Part shown: in pieces, positions 1-11,399 of the stretch
Numbering within the stretch: the stretch's first letter is position 1
Layout of the letters: every line of letters begins with the position of its first letter
Source: Pollenia angustigena
Taxonomy: Eukaryota; Arthropoda; Insecta; Diptera; Polleniidae
Length of the DNA: 64,000 nucleotides
Direction of reading: 5' to 3'
Assembly: GCA_930367215.1 (NCBI GenBank)
Contig: OV884058.1
Location: 171,908,478-171,972,477 of the forward strand
Made by a program: the position numbers and the translations under genes
The notes under the pieces: generated by a model
The model's input: the letters and a program-made list of their open reading frames with translations, nothing else
Told to the model about the DNA's origin: nothing
The model's database searches: none

Positions 1-578
1 ATGGTGTGTTTGGCGGTGATGTAAAGAAGCCTGCGAAGTTCTTACAAATATGAAAGACAATGAATTTTGCCAGCCTTCATATTGTTGTTCTTATAGATGA
101 GATTTGAAGGCTTGTAATTCGTTAAGTATGAATTTAAGGATGGCTGACAATGAAAATATAAATGAAAGATGGTGTTTTTTAAGACAGCTCCTGCTGCTGT
201 TCAATCATTCTCGTCATAAATATAAAAATCTCTCCTTTTGAACAATTACAGTGTAACGATTCTGTTTAATGTTTTGTGTGCAAGTTGTACGAAATTTGTA
301 ATTATTGTTGATATTTATTATTTTATACCTATAAGAATTATTGTTTAAATGCTGCGAATTTTTTAATGGTTCCAGAAGTAAAAGAATTAAATCGTTAACA
401 GTTTTATATTTTAAAAAGTGTCTTAATAACTCAGAAAAAAATTTAAAAAAAACACCGATTGCCGATCGATTCGAATGTGCTGTTTTCAAGTCACAGGCAA
501 TTGATTGTGCATCAAAAAACTGAGTACATTTTATATCAATTTTACCACACAATTAATCGCCTGTTATATGCAAGTAGC
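1..578. other. AT-rich sequence, no gene seen
   Basis: No reading frame here has recognisable domain content; short frames on both strands look like chance openings in AT-rich DNA. No splice-bordered exon or repeat was recognised before the hairpin at 579. Confidence 0.5.
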
Positions 579-666
579 ACATATCGTCGGTTGATTATTT
601 AATTGTCGTATGTGGATACAAATTACATACGACATACGACAATTAAATAATCAACCGACGATATGT
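579..666. repeat. Perfect 35-bp inverted repeat (hairpin)
   Basis: The arms at 579-613 and 632-666 are exact reverse complements, separated by 18 bp. The arm begins ACATATCGTCGG and ends GTCGTATGT. It could be a short MITE or a foldback arising from slippage. No target duplication was recognised. A perfect match suggests recent origin or gene conversion between the arms. Confidence 0.85.
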
Positions 667-1229
667 AAGAAAAAGTTCACTTAAAATGATTTCGATAAAA
701 AAAATTAAAAGAAAATCGTTTAGTTAAGTACAGAACTTTTTTAACCAAAAAATTAACCTTTACTCTTTATTGAATAAGACTGTTTTTTTTTGGAAATTAA
801 AGAGGTGAACCCAAATTTGCACAATGGTCACTTTAGTGTGAAAAAAAAAAAAAAAAATTTTTTGATGTTATAGAAATGGCTAAACTTTTAGTTTATCAAA
901 AAAAAAAAACATATATTGAATAATGTCAAAAACTTTGTCGTAAGCCGCCAATAAAGAAGTGTTCCCATATAGGCACAGCGAGTGTTAATGGGTTAAGCAA
1001 AAAATGTTCACTAAATATCTTTTTAGTAAAAAATCCCTTTAATTTTGGCTACTGAAAATAGTTTGCGGGAAATATTTGTATCTTAAAATTTTTTACAAAA
1101 AAAACTTGTTACCGCAAAAATATTAATCGTATACACACAAAGAAGTTTAGCGGAAAAATTTTCACTAAAAACACTTATGTAACAGAGTAACACATAAATG
1201 TGCACTTCATTGTACCCACACAACAATAG
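667..1229. other. AT-rich spacer with homopolymer runs
   Basis: Contains A and T runs near 787, 841 and 898. No coding region, RNA gene or clear mobile element was recognised. Confidence 0.4.
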
Positions 1230-1465
1230 TGGAGAGGGCATAATGCATTTGTGCTGATGTGTGTAACACCTTAAAATATGGGTCCTAGACAGACCTTAAA
1301 GTATACCAATCGACTCAGAATCACTTTCTGAGTTGATCTAACGATGTCCGTCCGTTCAGCTGGCTCGCTGTCCATGTAAACTTGTGCGAAAAGTACAGGT
1401 CGCAATTTTGGAGATAATTTAATAAAAGCCTATTGAAAATGGGCCGAATCCTACACGCAAAAGAA
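1230..1465 (+). repeat. Dispersed (GTCY)n-containing repeat, copy 1
   Basis: The order is: GTAACACCTTAAAATAT, then GTCCTAGAC, a TATACCAATCGACTCAGAATC block, GATGTCCGTCCGTTC, CCATGTAAAC, and AGTACAGGTCGCAAT. The same order occurs inverted at 35185-35585 and, more diverged, at 51080-51345. Flies carry abundant non-coding repeats with a (GTCY)n proto-microsatellite, of the mini-me kind. Assignment to that class is inference; the shared order is visible. Confidence 0.65.
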
Positions 1466-1500
1466 AAACATGGTTGTGGTAAACATATTCTAAGAGCAAC

Positions 1501-2285
1501 ATCACACAGAAAAATATCAATGTAAATTCGTTAAAAACCAGGTTGATTCTACAGTTTTCGGTAGTGATTTTGCTTCATAGTTACTTCATGTTAATTTAAC
1601 ATGATTTGACAATAACTTGCGAACAACATTTTTTTTTTTTTAAACAACTATAATTCATGTTAATTTAACATTGCAGTAAAGTTAGAGCAAAATGTCATTT
1701 ATATTGAAATAACAATCCAAATCACGTTGAATGAAAGTTATTTAAAGTTGAAACAACGTGAATTTCATGTAGAATCAAATTAATTGGAGTGTGATATAAC
1801 AGTGTGAATACAACATACAAATTACCCCTGTAACACATGATTCACTTATTTTGTATCTCCTTTGTTAACAGAAGCATCAGCAGATATGGTTTTCGTCATC
1901 ATTCTACTTTGAAAACTAGATGTACTATTTAACTAAATAATTTTAGTTAAAAGGATACGGGAATTGGGTTCTTTTTATAACCTATTTTAAACATGAAAAT
2001 AAAAAAATGTACATACTTAAGTATGTATGCATGTTAATTTAACAATAGTAACTTTTGATTTTAATATAAAACAGGTTTGAATGGATTCATTATTGAACAA
2101 TGTTATTTTAACAGTAAATATTATTAAATAAACGTTATTTAAGGTTATTTTAATATTCTTCATTTAAAATTAATATGAAATAATGATAAATTTAAATTAA
2201 AGGCATACTTTTGCAGAAATTTACCATGATTCTCAATCAACATTTTGCCATGTTATTTTAACATTGGTATTTTTTTCTGTGTGAT
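1501..2285. mobile_element. Non-autonomous TIR element with internal palindromes
   Basis: The left end reads ATCACACAGAAAAATATCAATG. The right end, reverse complemented, reads ATCACACAGAAAAAAATACC, so the ends are inverted repeats of about 25 bp. The interior repeats the palindrome ATGTTAATTTAACAT, exact or nearly so, near 1587, 1643, 2030 and 2250. There is no coding capacity. No certain target duplication was seen, so the superfamily is undetermined. Confidence 0.55.
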
Positions 2286-2394
2286 ATTATGATAAGATTC
2301 ATGATTGTAGTCACCATATTAAGGTTATTGTTGAATCATATTATGGCTTAATATATTCGTAATATTACATCATAATATATTTCCCTTAATCATA

Positions 2395-2565
2395 TTATTA
2401 TTCTGTTAATCATAAAATGTTAAGAAGGAATCATATTATTGTCATGTTAATCATAATAAGTTAAGAAGCAATTATATTATTATCATGTTAATCATAATAA
2501 GCTAAGAAATTAATCATATTGTCATGTTAATCATAATAAATTTAGAAGCAATCATATTGTGCTAC
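2395..2565. repeat. Tandem repeat, period about 41 bp
   Basis: Three to four units share AAGAAGCAATCATATTATTG then TCATGTTAATCATAATAA. Copies start near 2421, 2461 and 2501, and a partial copy ends near 2562. Units differ by substitutions and small indels. Confidence 0.75.
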
Positions 2566-2629
2566 AGGTCCTTTAATAACTGTCATAACAATACAAATTA
2601 AATTAAAATTTTTATGTATCGAGTTTTTA

Positions 2630-3480
2630 TTTTGTGTCTTTTTACAATTTTTCTTGATATAAATAAAATAGCGGAGTTCAATATTTGGCTTGCAAAAGAG
2701 TAAATTCAAAATATCGCAACACTTTGATAAAATAAAACGAAATCTCTGCGTGTTTTGTTTATTTAAAATATTTTAAAAATAAAACGAAATCTCTGTGTGT
2801 GTTTGGTGTTGGATTTAACTACGATATTTTGCACTATTCACTATCACTAATACTGGACTCCGCTAATATTTTAATTTCTTTAAATTATCAAAAAGTAATT
2901 TAAATTTTTAAGAATACAAAATTTTAATTTCAAAAGATTTTGTTATTCGTGCTTAATTCCCAGTTTTTATTATTGATAAAAACACTTGAAATTTATTGTT
3001 GATGGGATAAGCTATTCCTATGCGCATTTCACTGGTTGCTTAGGCCAGATCATTAGGAAACTTCATCCATAAAGATTTTAGAAAAACTAAAGATATTAAG
3101 CCAAATAAAACTGTTAAACGTATAAGAATTATAGCAACAGTTCTACTTGTAATAATATCAAAGTTTAAACAAAACACATCAACAATAAACAGTGGGTTTA
3201 TCTCATCTTACATTCCCCACTACAATTAGTTGAAATTCTCTCAACATTAATTGTAGTTGTAAGTAGGTTAAGAAAAACAAAATAAAAACAACAACAACTT
3301 ACAAAAGATGTTGTCAATTAAGTGTTTTTTAGGCCGTGCAAAAAGTAATTTCAATTTTTGGGAATACAAAATTTTAATTTCAAAAGATTTGAAGTGTTTT
3401 TATCCATAATAAAAACTGGGAATTAAGCACGAATAACAATATCTTTTGAAATTAAAATTTCTTTAAATTCAAATTTTTAA
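2630..3480. repeat. Block of duplicated and inverted segments
   Basis: A segment at 2886-2990 (AATACAAAATTTTAATTTCAA, then TTATTCGTGCTTAATTCCCA) reappears at 3338-3480. There the first half is direct and the TTCCCAGTTTTTATT half is inverted. A third partial copy is at 46315-46395. AAACGAAATCTCTG is also directly repeated near 2735 and 2778. This is probably a decayed non-autonomous element with rearranged ends; no genes were seen. Confidence 0.5.
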
Positions 3481-3807
3481 TATTTTTAATTAGGCTTAAG
3501 TTCATGAAATTTAATTTTACATTAAATTATTTTTATGAAGAAAGGAATTTTACAACATGAAAATAAATTAAAATTGTTATTGATACTCTTTCATTCTTGA
3601 CGTGGCTGGGGCTCGAACCCCGGCCGTTAGGTTACCATGACATGTTGCGATTGCAACCACTCAATCTGGGCTCGAGACCCAGCCACTTCAAGAATGAAAG
3701 ATTATCAACAACAATTTTTATTAATTTTCATGTTGTAAAATTCCTTTCTTCATAAAAATAATTTAATGAAAAATTAAATTTCATGAACTTAAGCCTAATT
3801 AAAAATA
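3481..3807. mobile_element. Foldback repeat with tRNA-like (SINE-like) core
   Basis: Two arms of about 110 bp (3481-3600 and 3690-3807; TTAATTAGGCTTAAGTTCATG and its inverse) flank a GC-richer core. On the minus strand the core contains GGTTCGAGCCC (3609-3619), which matches the pol III B-box/T-arm pattern. About 35 nt upstream lies GAGTGGTTGC (3653-3664), resembling a D-arm/A-box. The core itself is partly palindromic. A related copy is at 29668-29960. A tRNA-derived origin is inferred from the motif pair; no full cloverleaf was folded. Confidence 0.5.
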
Positions 3808-4289
3808 TAAAAAATTTGGATTAAAAACCATAAATAGTTCAACAAACTAACCACAATACTAATTATTTCTTTAAATTTATTATTTTAATTTATCTTGTTT
3901 AACCGCTCACATATAAAACAAACGACACAACTGATTCAAATGGCGCTAGCAGAATATTATTAGAGTAAAAATAGTTTGATTGCATCTTTAACATAAAATG
4001 ATAAATGTATAGAAAGTTATCATGTTATGGCTATTAGATATCATGATATGATTGTGAGTAATTTAATATGTTTTGAAAGTTATCATAATTTAGTTGCTAG
4101 AAAAATAATTATTTTTCGATCAACAATAATCAAATTTATAATTGCGATCAACATTGATATGTTTACAGTAACTATAATATTGTTGATATTAAATAAAAAT
4201 AAAAATTTTTTTGTGTACGACAACAATATATTGTTACAATAAACATAGTGTTGTTGCCGTAACCATGCCCAACAATATTTTTTCTCTGC
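3808..4289. other. AT-rich sequence with decayed repeats
   Basis: The end, AACAATATTTTTTCTCTGCGTG (to about 4294), resembles the termini of repeats at 17057 and 19645. No gene was recognised; the short overlapping frames on both strands have no domain content. Confidence 0.4.
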
Positions 4290-4612
4290 GTGTAGTGCCA
4301 CGAGTGAGATAGTGGGCAATTTTGCCTCTATTTTTAAAAAATAGGACCACGAGAGGAGATGGGGGCAATATTTAATGAAACTTACAACAAAGATAGATCT
4401 ACGTTTATAAGAACACATAAACTATGCATTTTTTTTTTTAAAGGACCACCAGGGGAGAAAGGGGCAATTTCTGCCTCCCAGAAACTATCAAACCGATTGT
4501 AATGAAATTTTAAACATAGATAGATCCCTATTCATATAGTCATACACTCTCGAAAATTTGTTTTTAAAAACTGTGGTGTAGGGCTTTTCCGACTATACTT
4601 TCTTACTTGTTT
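4290..4612 (+). repeat. Dispersed repeat ending in GGTGTAGGG...TTACTTG
   Basis: GGACCACnAGnGGAGAnnGGGGCAAT occurs twice (near 4345 and 4442). The block ends in TGTGGTGTAGGGCTTTTCCG then CTATACTTTCTTACTTG. This matches the termini of the inverted copies at 35185 and 51890. Non-coding. Confidence 0.5.
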
Positions 4613-4907
4613 TGAATTCAGTTTCTGAAAATAATAATCGAAACAATTAAAAACCCGTTTGGGATTTTGTAGCTTAGCTCGGCTTTAGATTTTATAGCAT
4701 TATTTATAAAAGCTATAAAATCAGTTTGTTTTATCCCTTTTTGTCACTTATTTCATACCAACAATAATGCTGGAGACATGACAACCAAATTCCAATTTAT
4801 TTACGAGATGTAGGCGGGAAAATATTAGAAAGAAGGCTGGAACTAAGTTTCCGTCCAAACATTTATGATTAAGTAAAATCTAAATCTCAGGTAAGCCAGA
4901 AAACCCT

Positions 4908-5012
4908 AAACGGGGTTACTTGCCAAGCACAACAAAGTCTTTTGTTCCTTACCGCTTACGTCTACAAACCAAGAGTTTCGCAAGAGACTTGCCGAGTGTG
5001 AAAGGGGTCTAA
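4908..5012. mobile_element. MITE copy with GACCCCTTTCACACTCGGCAAG end
   Basis: The right end CTTGCCGAGTGTGAAAGGGGTC at 5008 is followed by TAA. The interior, ACAACAAAGTCTTTTGTTCC then TACCGCTTACGTC, matches the better preserved copy at 55329-55477. The left terminus has decayed to GGGGTTACTTGCC. Confidence 0.65.
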
Positions 5013-6386
5013 GTTTCGTTAAGTAATTGCAGAAATCGAAATCAAAATGTAATGCACATTCGATATTCTTGAAAATGTTGCACTGTGTAAATTGACTAAA
5101 AATATTTTCACCAAAAAACATGCACATTGAAATATGGTCTGAAAACAAAGGCAAAATAGAATTTAAAAGGTTTTTTCTTAATGCCTTCATTAAATATTTT
5201 ACTTAAATTCAGATAAAGAGTTAACTATTTAAAATGTCTGCATTTTAAATTATCAGCCAATTCTTAAAACCTTAGATTCCATAGACAATACAAACTTAAA
5301 AATGCAATATCTTCTTATTTTGAGCTGAACTTTTGAAACGGAGTACGCCACTTGACTTTACGATGGCAATTGTTACATACTGACTGTGTTCCTATTGTTG
5401 AAAAATCCTTAAGAGAACAAAACCAAAGTTCAGTACAATTTGTAAAAAAAAAGAAAAGCTATAGATACCAAAAATAAATAAAGTGCAATGAAAATATTTT
5501 ACCAACAAATCGGTAAAGCTCTTGATTGACCAAGGAGCAGTATTCTGTAAGTTGTAATTTATTTATAGTTTATGGTGTTAAAGCTGTTCAACACCACATC
5601 ATATTTCTATTCCAGGCAATTTATCCAATCAAAACACTTAAACAAGTGTTGCAATATTTTACCTTTCTTCATTTTTCCTGCGACTGGTTTCAAAATCTAG
5701 CAGTAACTCGTTCGTTTTTCTTCTTTTTGAGAAGATGAATTTTTAAATTTCCCTCCAACCCTTCAATAGGCAATTTATGAATTATATTTTATTCGCCTCA
5801 TAATAATTCTATTGTGGGAATTTATGTTTAACTTAACAGACATTTGAAGAGCAAACAGCCAAGCAGGCAGTCAGTCAGGACGTCCGTCCGTCCGTCCTTC
5901 ATCCACTCATCATGATTTTACTGGATATGGATTTGTGTTGTTTTTGCTGGTTGGTAGTTCTTTTACTTAATTCACATCATTTCACTTTGGCCATAATCTG
6001 CGGTCGTCGGCGGCTCAATTCTTTTTGATGCTGATTTCACTTTAAGATATTTGCAAGTAACCACAAATTATAAATTGTTGGCATTTTCTTTTCCTCCACG
6101 TTGAGGATATTCATGGTATGTTTTTCAAAAAATTTATATATTTTCAATTTTTAAATAACAAGTGTAATAGTCAAAAACTTGAATGTGGTTATTTTTGGCT
6201 TGACATAATAAAGTTTTAATTTACATTTTGTGCCATATTTGTAATTATATGTTGTATATTTGTTACTTTGGATGAATAGTAATCAAAATTTTCGGGTGGA
6301 AACCAACAACAAACCCAGTAAATATTGTAATAAAACTATAATATAGAAAGCAAACTATAGTTTAGACGATAGTTAAAATAACAAAC
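5013..6386. other. No gene seen; short CCGT microsatellite
   Basis: A (CCGT)n run lies near 5881-5897. The segment around 6340-6380 and again 6740-6850 and 8040-8095 carries a degenerate CTATAGTTTAGAC motif. No coding region was recognised. Confidence 0.4.
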
Positions 6387-6389
6387 TTA

Positions 6390-6729
6390 TGGCCATTTTC
6401 TCATTAGGCGATTATCTTTTTTCCCAACGAAAAACTGCACATTAAAGAAATTTGGTTTTCTCAATGTCTCATTTGCTTCGATTTTATCGCAAAGCTAACC
6501 GGCACTCATCTGCCAATTATTTTTTTTCCTTTTATTTGCCGTACAGATAAATTCAATCAGCTGACTCCCAACTTTTACATGTATTTTGAGTGGCATTGCC
6601 AGCTTCAAACTTTGTTTTTTGTCGGTATATTGAGAAACCCAAAATCGTTAACGGACAGTTTATCGGTCCAATAAATTTGTGTTGACATTAGGTAACAGGC
6701 AGTTTGTCGATACATTGAGAAAATGGCCA
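6390..6729. mobile_element. 340-bp MITE with TTA target duplication
   Basis: The TIRs TGGCCATTTTCTCA (6390-6403) and its complement (6716-6729) are perfect and flanked by TTA on both sides. A 3-bp TWA duplication is typical of PIF/Harbinger-type MITEs; assignment to that superfamily is inference. Subterminal TnTTGAGAAA motifs recur near 6630 and 6710. A partial inverted copy lies at 27676-27780. Confidence 0.75.
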
Positions 6730-7439
6730 TTAAAGTTCATAATGTACAGTAAACTAGAGATTATCCTATAGTTTAGAATACAGACTAAACAAAAGTTAAG
6801 ACTATATACTTAACTACGTTTCAGACTTTATATTGAGTATAGAATAGAGACCTGCACAAAATGTTTTGAAAGTTATGTGTTCTATTTCACACTTCTTGCC
6901 ATCACTGTATTTAAGTGTAAACATGAATTAGAAAACAAACAAACATTGACTCTCACTTAAATAAATCAAGCATCATTTAAAAAGTTTATCGAAACAAGTA
7001 GAATATCAACAATATAACCGACAATGAATTAAAAAACTAAGTATAATATAATGTGTAAACATATTTAAAGCAGTGTAATTAATTTAGGGCGGTTTAAAAA
7101 GAAAACACTTTCTTTTAAGCATCAATCTTTGGCAATAATTATCAATTCACATGACTTTGATATGTCTGCAATCAAAACCTTCAAACATGTTTTTTTGCTT
7201 AAACTTTGCTCTATTTTAGTGTTGTTTTATATAAAGTAACCTTCGAAGGAAATAATTCCCAGTTTCTATTTGTCAAGCTAAATATTTATTTTTGGAAGTA
7301 TGTATGTGTAATATAGTGAGAGCGTTATATACACATACCATTTTAAGTTTAATGAGATTAATTGTAAACCATTTTTTTCTCGTGCTTGTGCAGCTATATC
7401 AATTTTTTCTCAAAATTTTTAGCGATGTTTGTGAAACAT

Positions 7440-8045
7440 TAATAAAATAATTATTCAATGAATTGGCGCCCGTTAGCTAACCGTAACCTTTTCCTTTGGC
7501 AACATATAGATTCCGCGTCACTGCTCAATTTTTGAGACCAAGAACATATTAAGTGAATTTTGGCCGACCTGTGCTGAAGAGCGTTCTAAGTCGATGGAAT
7601 CAAGTTGTCACACCATGACTATGAAACGAATGAGGCAGAACATCTCAACTACTATTTTTTCTTAATAGTTTTCACTGGTCCTGAAACCATCTCTCGCATC
7701 TTTAAATCGATGCTTCGGTCACAATTGATGTGGTTCATCTGCAATTTTTTTTTTAATTGAACAAGTAAAGAAAAACATCCTTCAAACAAGTTCAATTACA
7801 TGGTGAAAATAACTAAAAGATATTTACCCAGCTTTCTCATTTTTGAGGATTTATTTTTGTTGTTTTTTTTTTATCCACAATCTCATTGCAAGATCGATTA
7901 AGATAAGATGTTTGTACATATTGAAGTAGTTTTTGGTCGCGAATTGGGGATAATGTATAAAAAAAAACTGAGAACCCTGGCCTTATTCTCAACAAAGTCA
8001 ATTAAGTTATCAAAGACACAAACCATGTGTAAAAGATACGCCATC
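7440..8045 (+). repeat. Left arm of an old inverted duplication
   Basis: GCAACATAT...TTTTTGAGACCAAGAACA (7503-7554) and ATCAAAGACACAAACCATGTG then TAAAAGATACGC (8009-8042) both recur in reverse complement and in the same relative order at 10684-11130. The intervening sequence is diverged and of different length. Broken conceptual frames here were not recognised as any protein. Confidence 0.5.
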
Positions 8046-8959
8046 TAAGCTATAGCATAGTTTAGAAATTTAAGTCTAGTTTAGACTACTTAACAAGCCA
8101 TGGTCTTAAAAACATTTTCCGATGCAATCAGAATGTTTCCTGGGTTAGCTACAGCAAAACCAAAAATAAAATAAAACTTTTCTAACTTTATTTTCATACT
8201 TGTGTTTATAGTTATTTGAATGTAACGCGTTTTTACTCGTATTTGAACATTTAACAGAACGTGACTGTATAATTTCAAAATTAATTGTTGCTGCAGTTTG
8301 TTTTCTAATTGAGTTATTAAATAATAATTAATTATGGAAAACAATTTTTTGTATAGCATTTTTTTCTAAGCATTCATTTATATTGTTTGATTTTAATTGA
8401 AAGGCTCTTTAGAATGTTGTACGTGCAGGTAGAAATTAGCGATTATCGAATTATCAAAAAGTTATTAAAATGTTAAGAATCTAGTACGTAAACTGTATTA
8501 TAAATTAACACGTTCTTAATAAATTAAACTTTGTAAATTAAAGGAAGATTTATTTTTAAATCTTTATAATTTAAGATGTTAAAAAATTAATCATCATACA
8601 GTTTAAGCATGAAAACACTATTTCAAAATATATTTTAAATACCTGTTAATATTTAATTTCATGCGTGGTCCTTCAATTTAAATTTTTAGAATTAAAATCT
8701 CTATCTTTTGCAACAAGTTTTATTTTTAATGAAAATTAAACCTAAAACACGTAGCATTTTATTAAATTTGTACTAAACATTGCACAGTAGAACCGAATGA
8801 AAAATATGTTGGAAACAAACATGCTATTCTTTAAATGTTAATCCAATTATAGACGTGTTTAGGTTATTACCATAAAAGATTGAAACCATGTGATATTTTA
8901 AAATAACTCCAGTCTAACTCACAAGTCTTTTCTAAGTCAACCTACTACTTTAACTATAT
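8046..8959. other. AT-rich sequence, no gene seen
   Basis: The minus-strand frame at 8090-8359 has no recognisable domain and its composition follows the local AT bias. No repeat structure was recognised before the satellite. Confidence 0.4.
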
Positions 8960-9750
8960 AATTATACTCTTACTGTACTCTAACTCTATTCTAGCTCTGC
9001 TCTTACCCTACTCTAACTCTACTCTAACTCTACTCTAACTCTACTCTAACTCTACTCTAACTCTACTCTAACTCTACTCTAACTCTACTCTAACTCTACT
9101 CTAACTCTACTATAACTCTACTCTAACATTACTCTAACTCTACTCTAACTCTACTCTAACTCTACTCTAACTCTACTCTAACTCTACTCTAACTCTACTG
9201 CAACTCTACTCTAACTCTACTCTAACTCTACTCTAACTCTACTCTAACTCACTCTACACTAACTCTACTCTAACCCTACTCTAACTCTACTCTAACTCTA
9301 CTCCAACTCTACTCTAACTCTACTCTAACTCTACTCTAACTCTACTCTAACTCTACTCTAACTCTACTCTAACTCTACTCTAACTCTACTCTAACTCTAC
9401 TCTAACTCTACTCTAACTCAACTCTAACTCTACTCTAACTCTACTCTAACTCTACTCTACTCTAACTCTACTCTAACTCTACTCTAACTCTAACTCTACT
9501 CTAACTCTACTCTAACTCTAACTCTAACTCTACTCTAACTCTACTCTAACTGTACTCTAACTCTAACTCTACTCTAACTCTACTCTAACTCTACTCTACC
9601 TCTACTCTAACTCTACTCTAACTCTACTCTAACTCTACTCTAACTCTACTCTAACTCTACTCTAACTCTACTCTAACTCAACTCTAGCTATACTCTAACT
9701 CTACACTAACTCTACTCCAGCTCTACTCTTACTCTACTCTATAAATTCCC
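8960..9750. repeat. 11-bp satellite array, main block
   Basis: About 70 near-identical units of CTCTACTCTAA (as written on the + strand) run head to tail. Occasional units are shortened to CTCTAA or carry single substitutions (CCCTA, CTATA, CTCCA). The edges decay into TACTGTACTCTAACTC. The same motif in the same orientation makes up the blocks at 12365, 12599, 13971, 15719 and 16637. Confidence 0.95.
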
Positions 9751-10683
9751 TAACTTTTCTCTAACTCAACTGTTACTCCTTTCGTATTCTTTCCTTTTTT
9801 TTTTTTGTTGAAAACATTAAAAACGACAAACACAATCACTATTTGCTTAAATCCAAACTTAAGCCAATACAAAAGCGCACATCATTAACGGTCGGTCACT
9901 TAGTGCAAAAACATTTCTTCGCAACCAACAGAGTATCCAATGGCTATAAAAATACATCCACATTTGTATCTGTATGATGAAGTTAAAAGATACAAATGTA
10001 TTAAAACATCATCATAATCATAATTTCTTGCATTTTATTTCATTTTCTGTTTAAATTTTATTTTGTGAAGTTGCATTTTTTTCACTTCTTTCCTAAGATT
10101 TTTTTAAGAGTAAAAAAATTGAAATTGTTTTTTTTTTATTATTTTGAGAAATGGCGATTTCATAAAAATCCAACTGAACTTCAACACAAAAACAAAACTG
10201 AGAATAAAAAAAAACTTCACTTTAACCAATCACGTACGTAAATAAATTGTAGAAATTATGGTTTTGACTAAAGCTTTTTCTTTAATATTGTACTTTTTAT
10301 TGTTTTTGTTTTTGCTAAGTTTTATTGTTGAATTACAGCTGGCTTAAAATGATAAGGATAATCTTGAATTAAAACTCAAAAAAGCTAAAAAAAAAAAAAA
10401 TTAAATAAAATGGGAAAAATTGTATGGCAGAAATACGAATTTAGGAATTGGTGGTTTAATACATCCATATTTGTGTGCAATTTGTAGTTGCAGTCTGTAA
10501 ATAATTCTTTTCTTACGAGAAAAAAAAAACAAATTAACCCATTGGGGAACAGAAACATTTGTGTTTTTTTTTTTTAATTTAAACACAGAATACGAAAAAA
10601 TTAATGAAAATATACATAAAAATAAATTTATAAAATTCTTAGAAAATAGACAAGAAGAAAGGCTGGTTGTATTTATTATTAAG
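9751..10683. other. AT-rich sequence, no gene seen
   Basis: Many poly-A and poly-T tracts. No exon, RNA gene or element was recognised. The minus-strand frame at 10401-10586 looks like a chance opening through homopolymers. Confidence 0.4.
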
Positions 10684-11130
10684 AGCGTATCTTTAACACA
10701 TGGTTTGTGTCTTTAATAACTTGTATGGCATTTTTCATGTATTCTCACTTACTCATTAAGCAAAATAGTTTAAACAAATGTCGAATTTTTTGGCAAGTTC
10801 GAAGATGATAAATGAAAAAATTTTGTAAATATCAAAAAAAACTTACAAAATCATTTGGAGCCACATAAGCAGCAATTTTAAAAGGATTCATCCCAAAGCA
10901 ATAAAACTGAATGACACACTTAATTATGCCGAGAGAAGTTGAAAGACGATTCGAAAAATTCGAAATGCTGCTTAAACGCCATAAAAAAGGTTTTGTTGCA
11001 TCGAATTCTAACTGATAATTAAAAATAATGCATTTGCCCTTTCTCTTTAGAACAGGATAGTCGAAATTGGCTTGAGCTGTTCTTGGTCTCAAAAATTAGC
11101 AATTGTTTTGGCGCGAAATTCATATGTTGC
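10684..11130 (-). repeat. Right arm of the old inverted duplication; open frame with splice-donor-like end
   Basis: This is the reverse-complement partner of 7440-8045. On the minus strand it holds an open frame (11092 down to about 10850) that includes ANFDYPVLKRKGKCIIFN and ends just before a consensus splice donor GTAAGT at about 10845. I do not recognise the protein. It could be a host exon, a transposon gene fragment, or chance. An exon-like segment lies 240 bp upstream at 11340-11397, but its reading phase does not obviously join this frame. Confidence 0.35.
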
Positions 11131-11339
11131 AAAAAAACGATGGGCACTACTCTGAATAAATTTTGTTTTGTAACAATGCTTTAGAATAAACGCTCAAAAT
11201 TTATACATCACTACAACAAAATTATTTGTAGGTTTAAAACCAAAATCAATTTTAATTGAAATAACGAAATTTCCATTAAATTTAAGAGCTTAAAATTAAT
11301 AAAGAAATATTAAAATTAAAATCTTTAAAACTTACTTAC

Positions 11340-11397
11340 CTAATATTCATAATATTATTGTAAATGTCACCACTATTTAAATTATTAACGTTTTGAT
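11340..11397 (-). CDS. Candidate 58-bp internal exon
   Basis: On the minus strand, a pyrimidine-rich acceptor (GTTCGCTCTTTTCAG) precedes 58 bp that end in a consensus donor (AG|GTAAGTAAG). Only one phase is open. It starts with two bases of a split codon, encodes QNVNNLNSGDIYNNIMNI, and leaves AG at the 3' side. The splice borders are good, but the encoded sequence is AT-biased (rich in N and I) and unrecognised. It may be a real exon, a non-coding exon, or a transposon intron border. Confidence 0.35.
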
Positions 11398-11399
11398 CT

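Noticed and set aside
3601..3690. Functional tRNA gene
   Set aside because: B-box and A-box-like motifs are present, but the region is partly self-palindromic and no cloverleaf with an anticodon arm could be laid out by hand.
8090..8359. 89-codon minus-strand frame
   Set aside because: No domain, no splice support, composition equal to surrounding AT-rich DNA.
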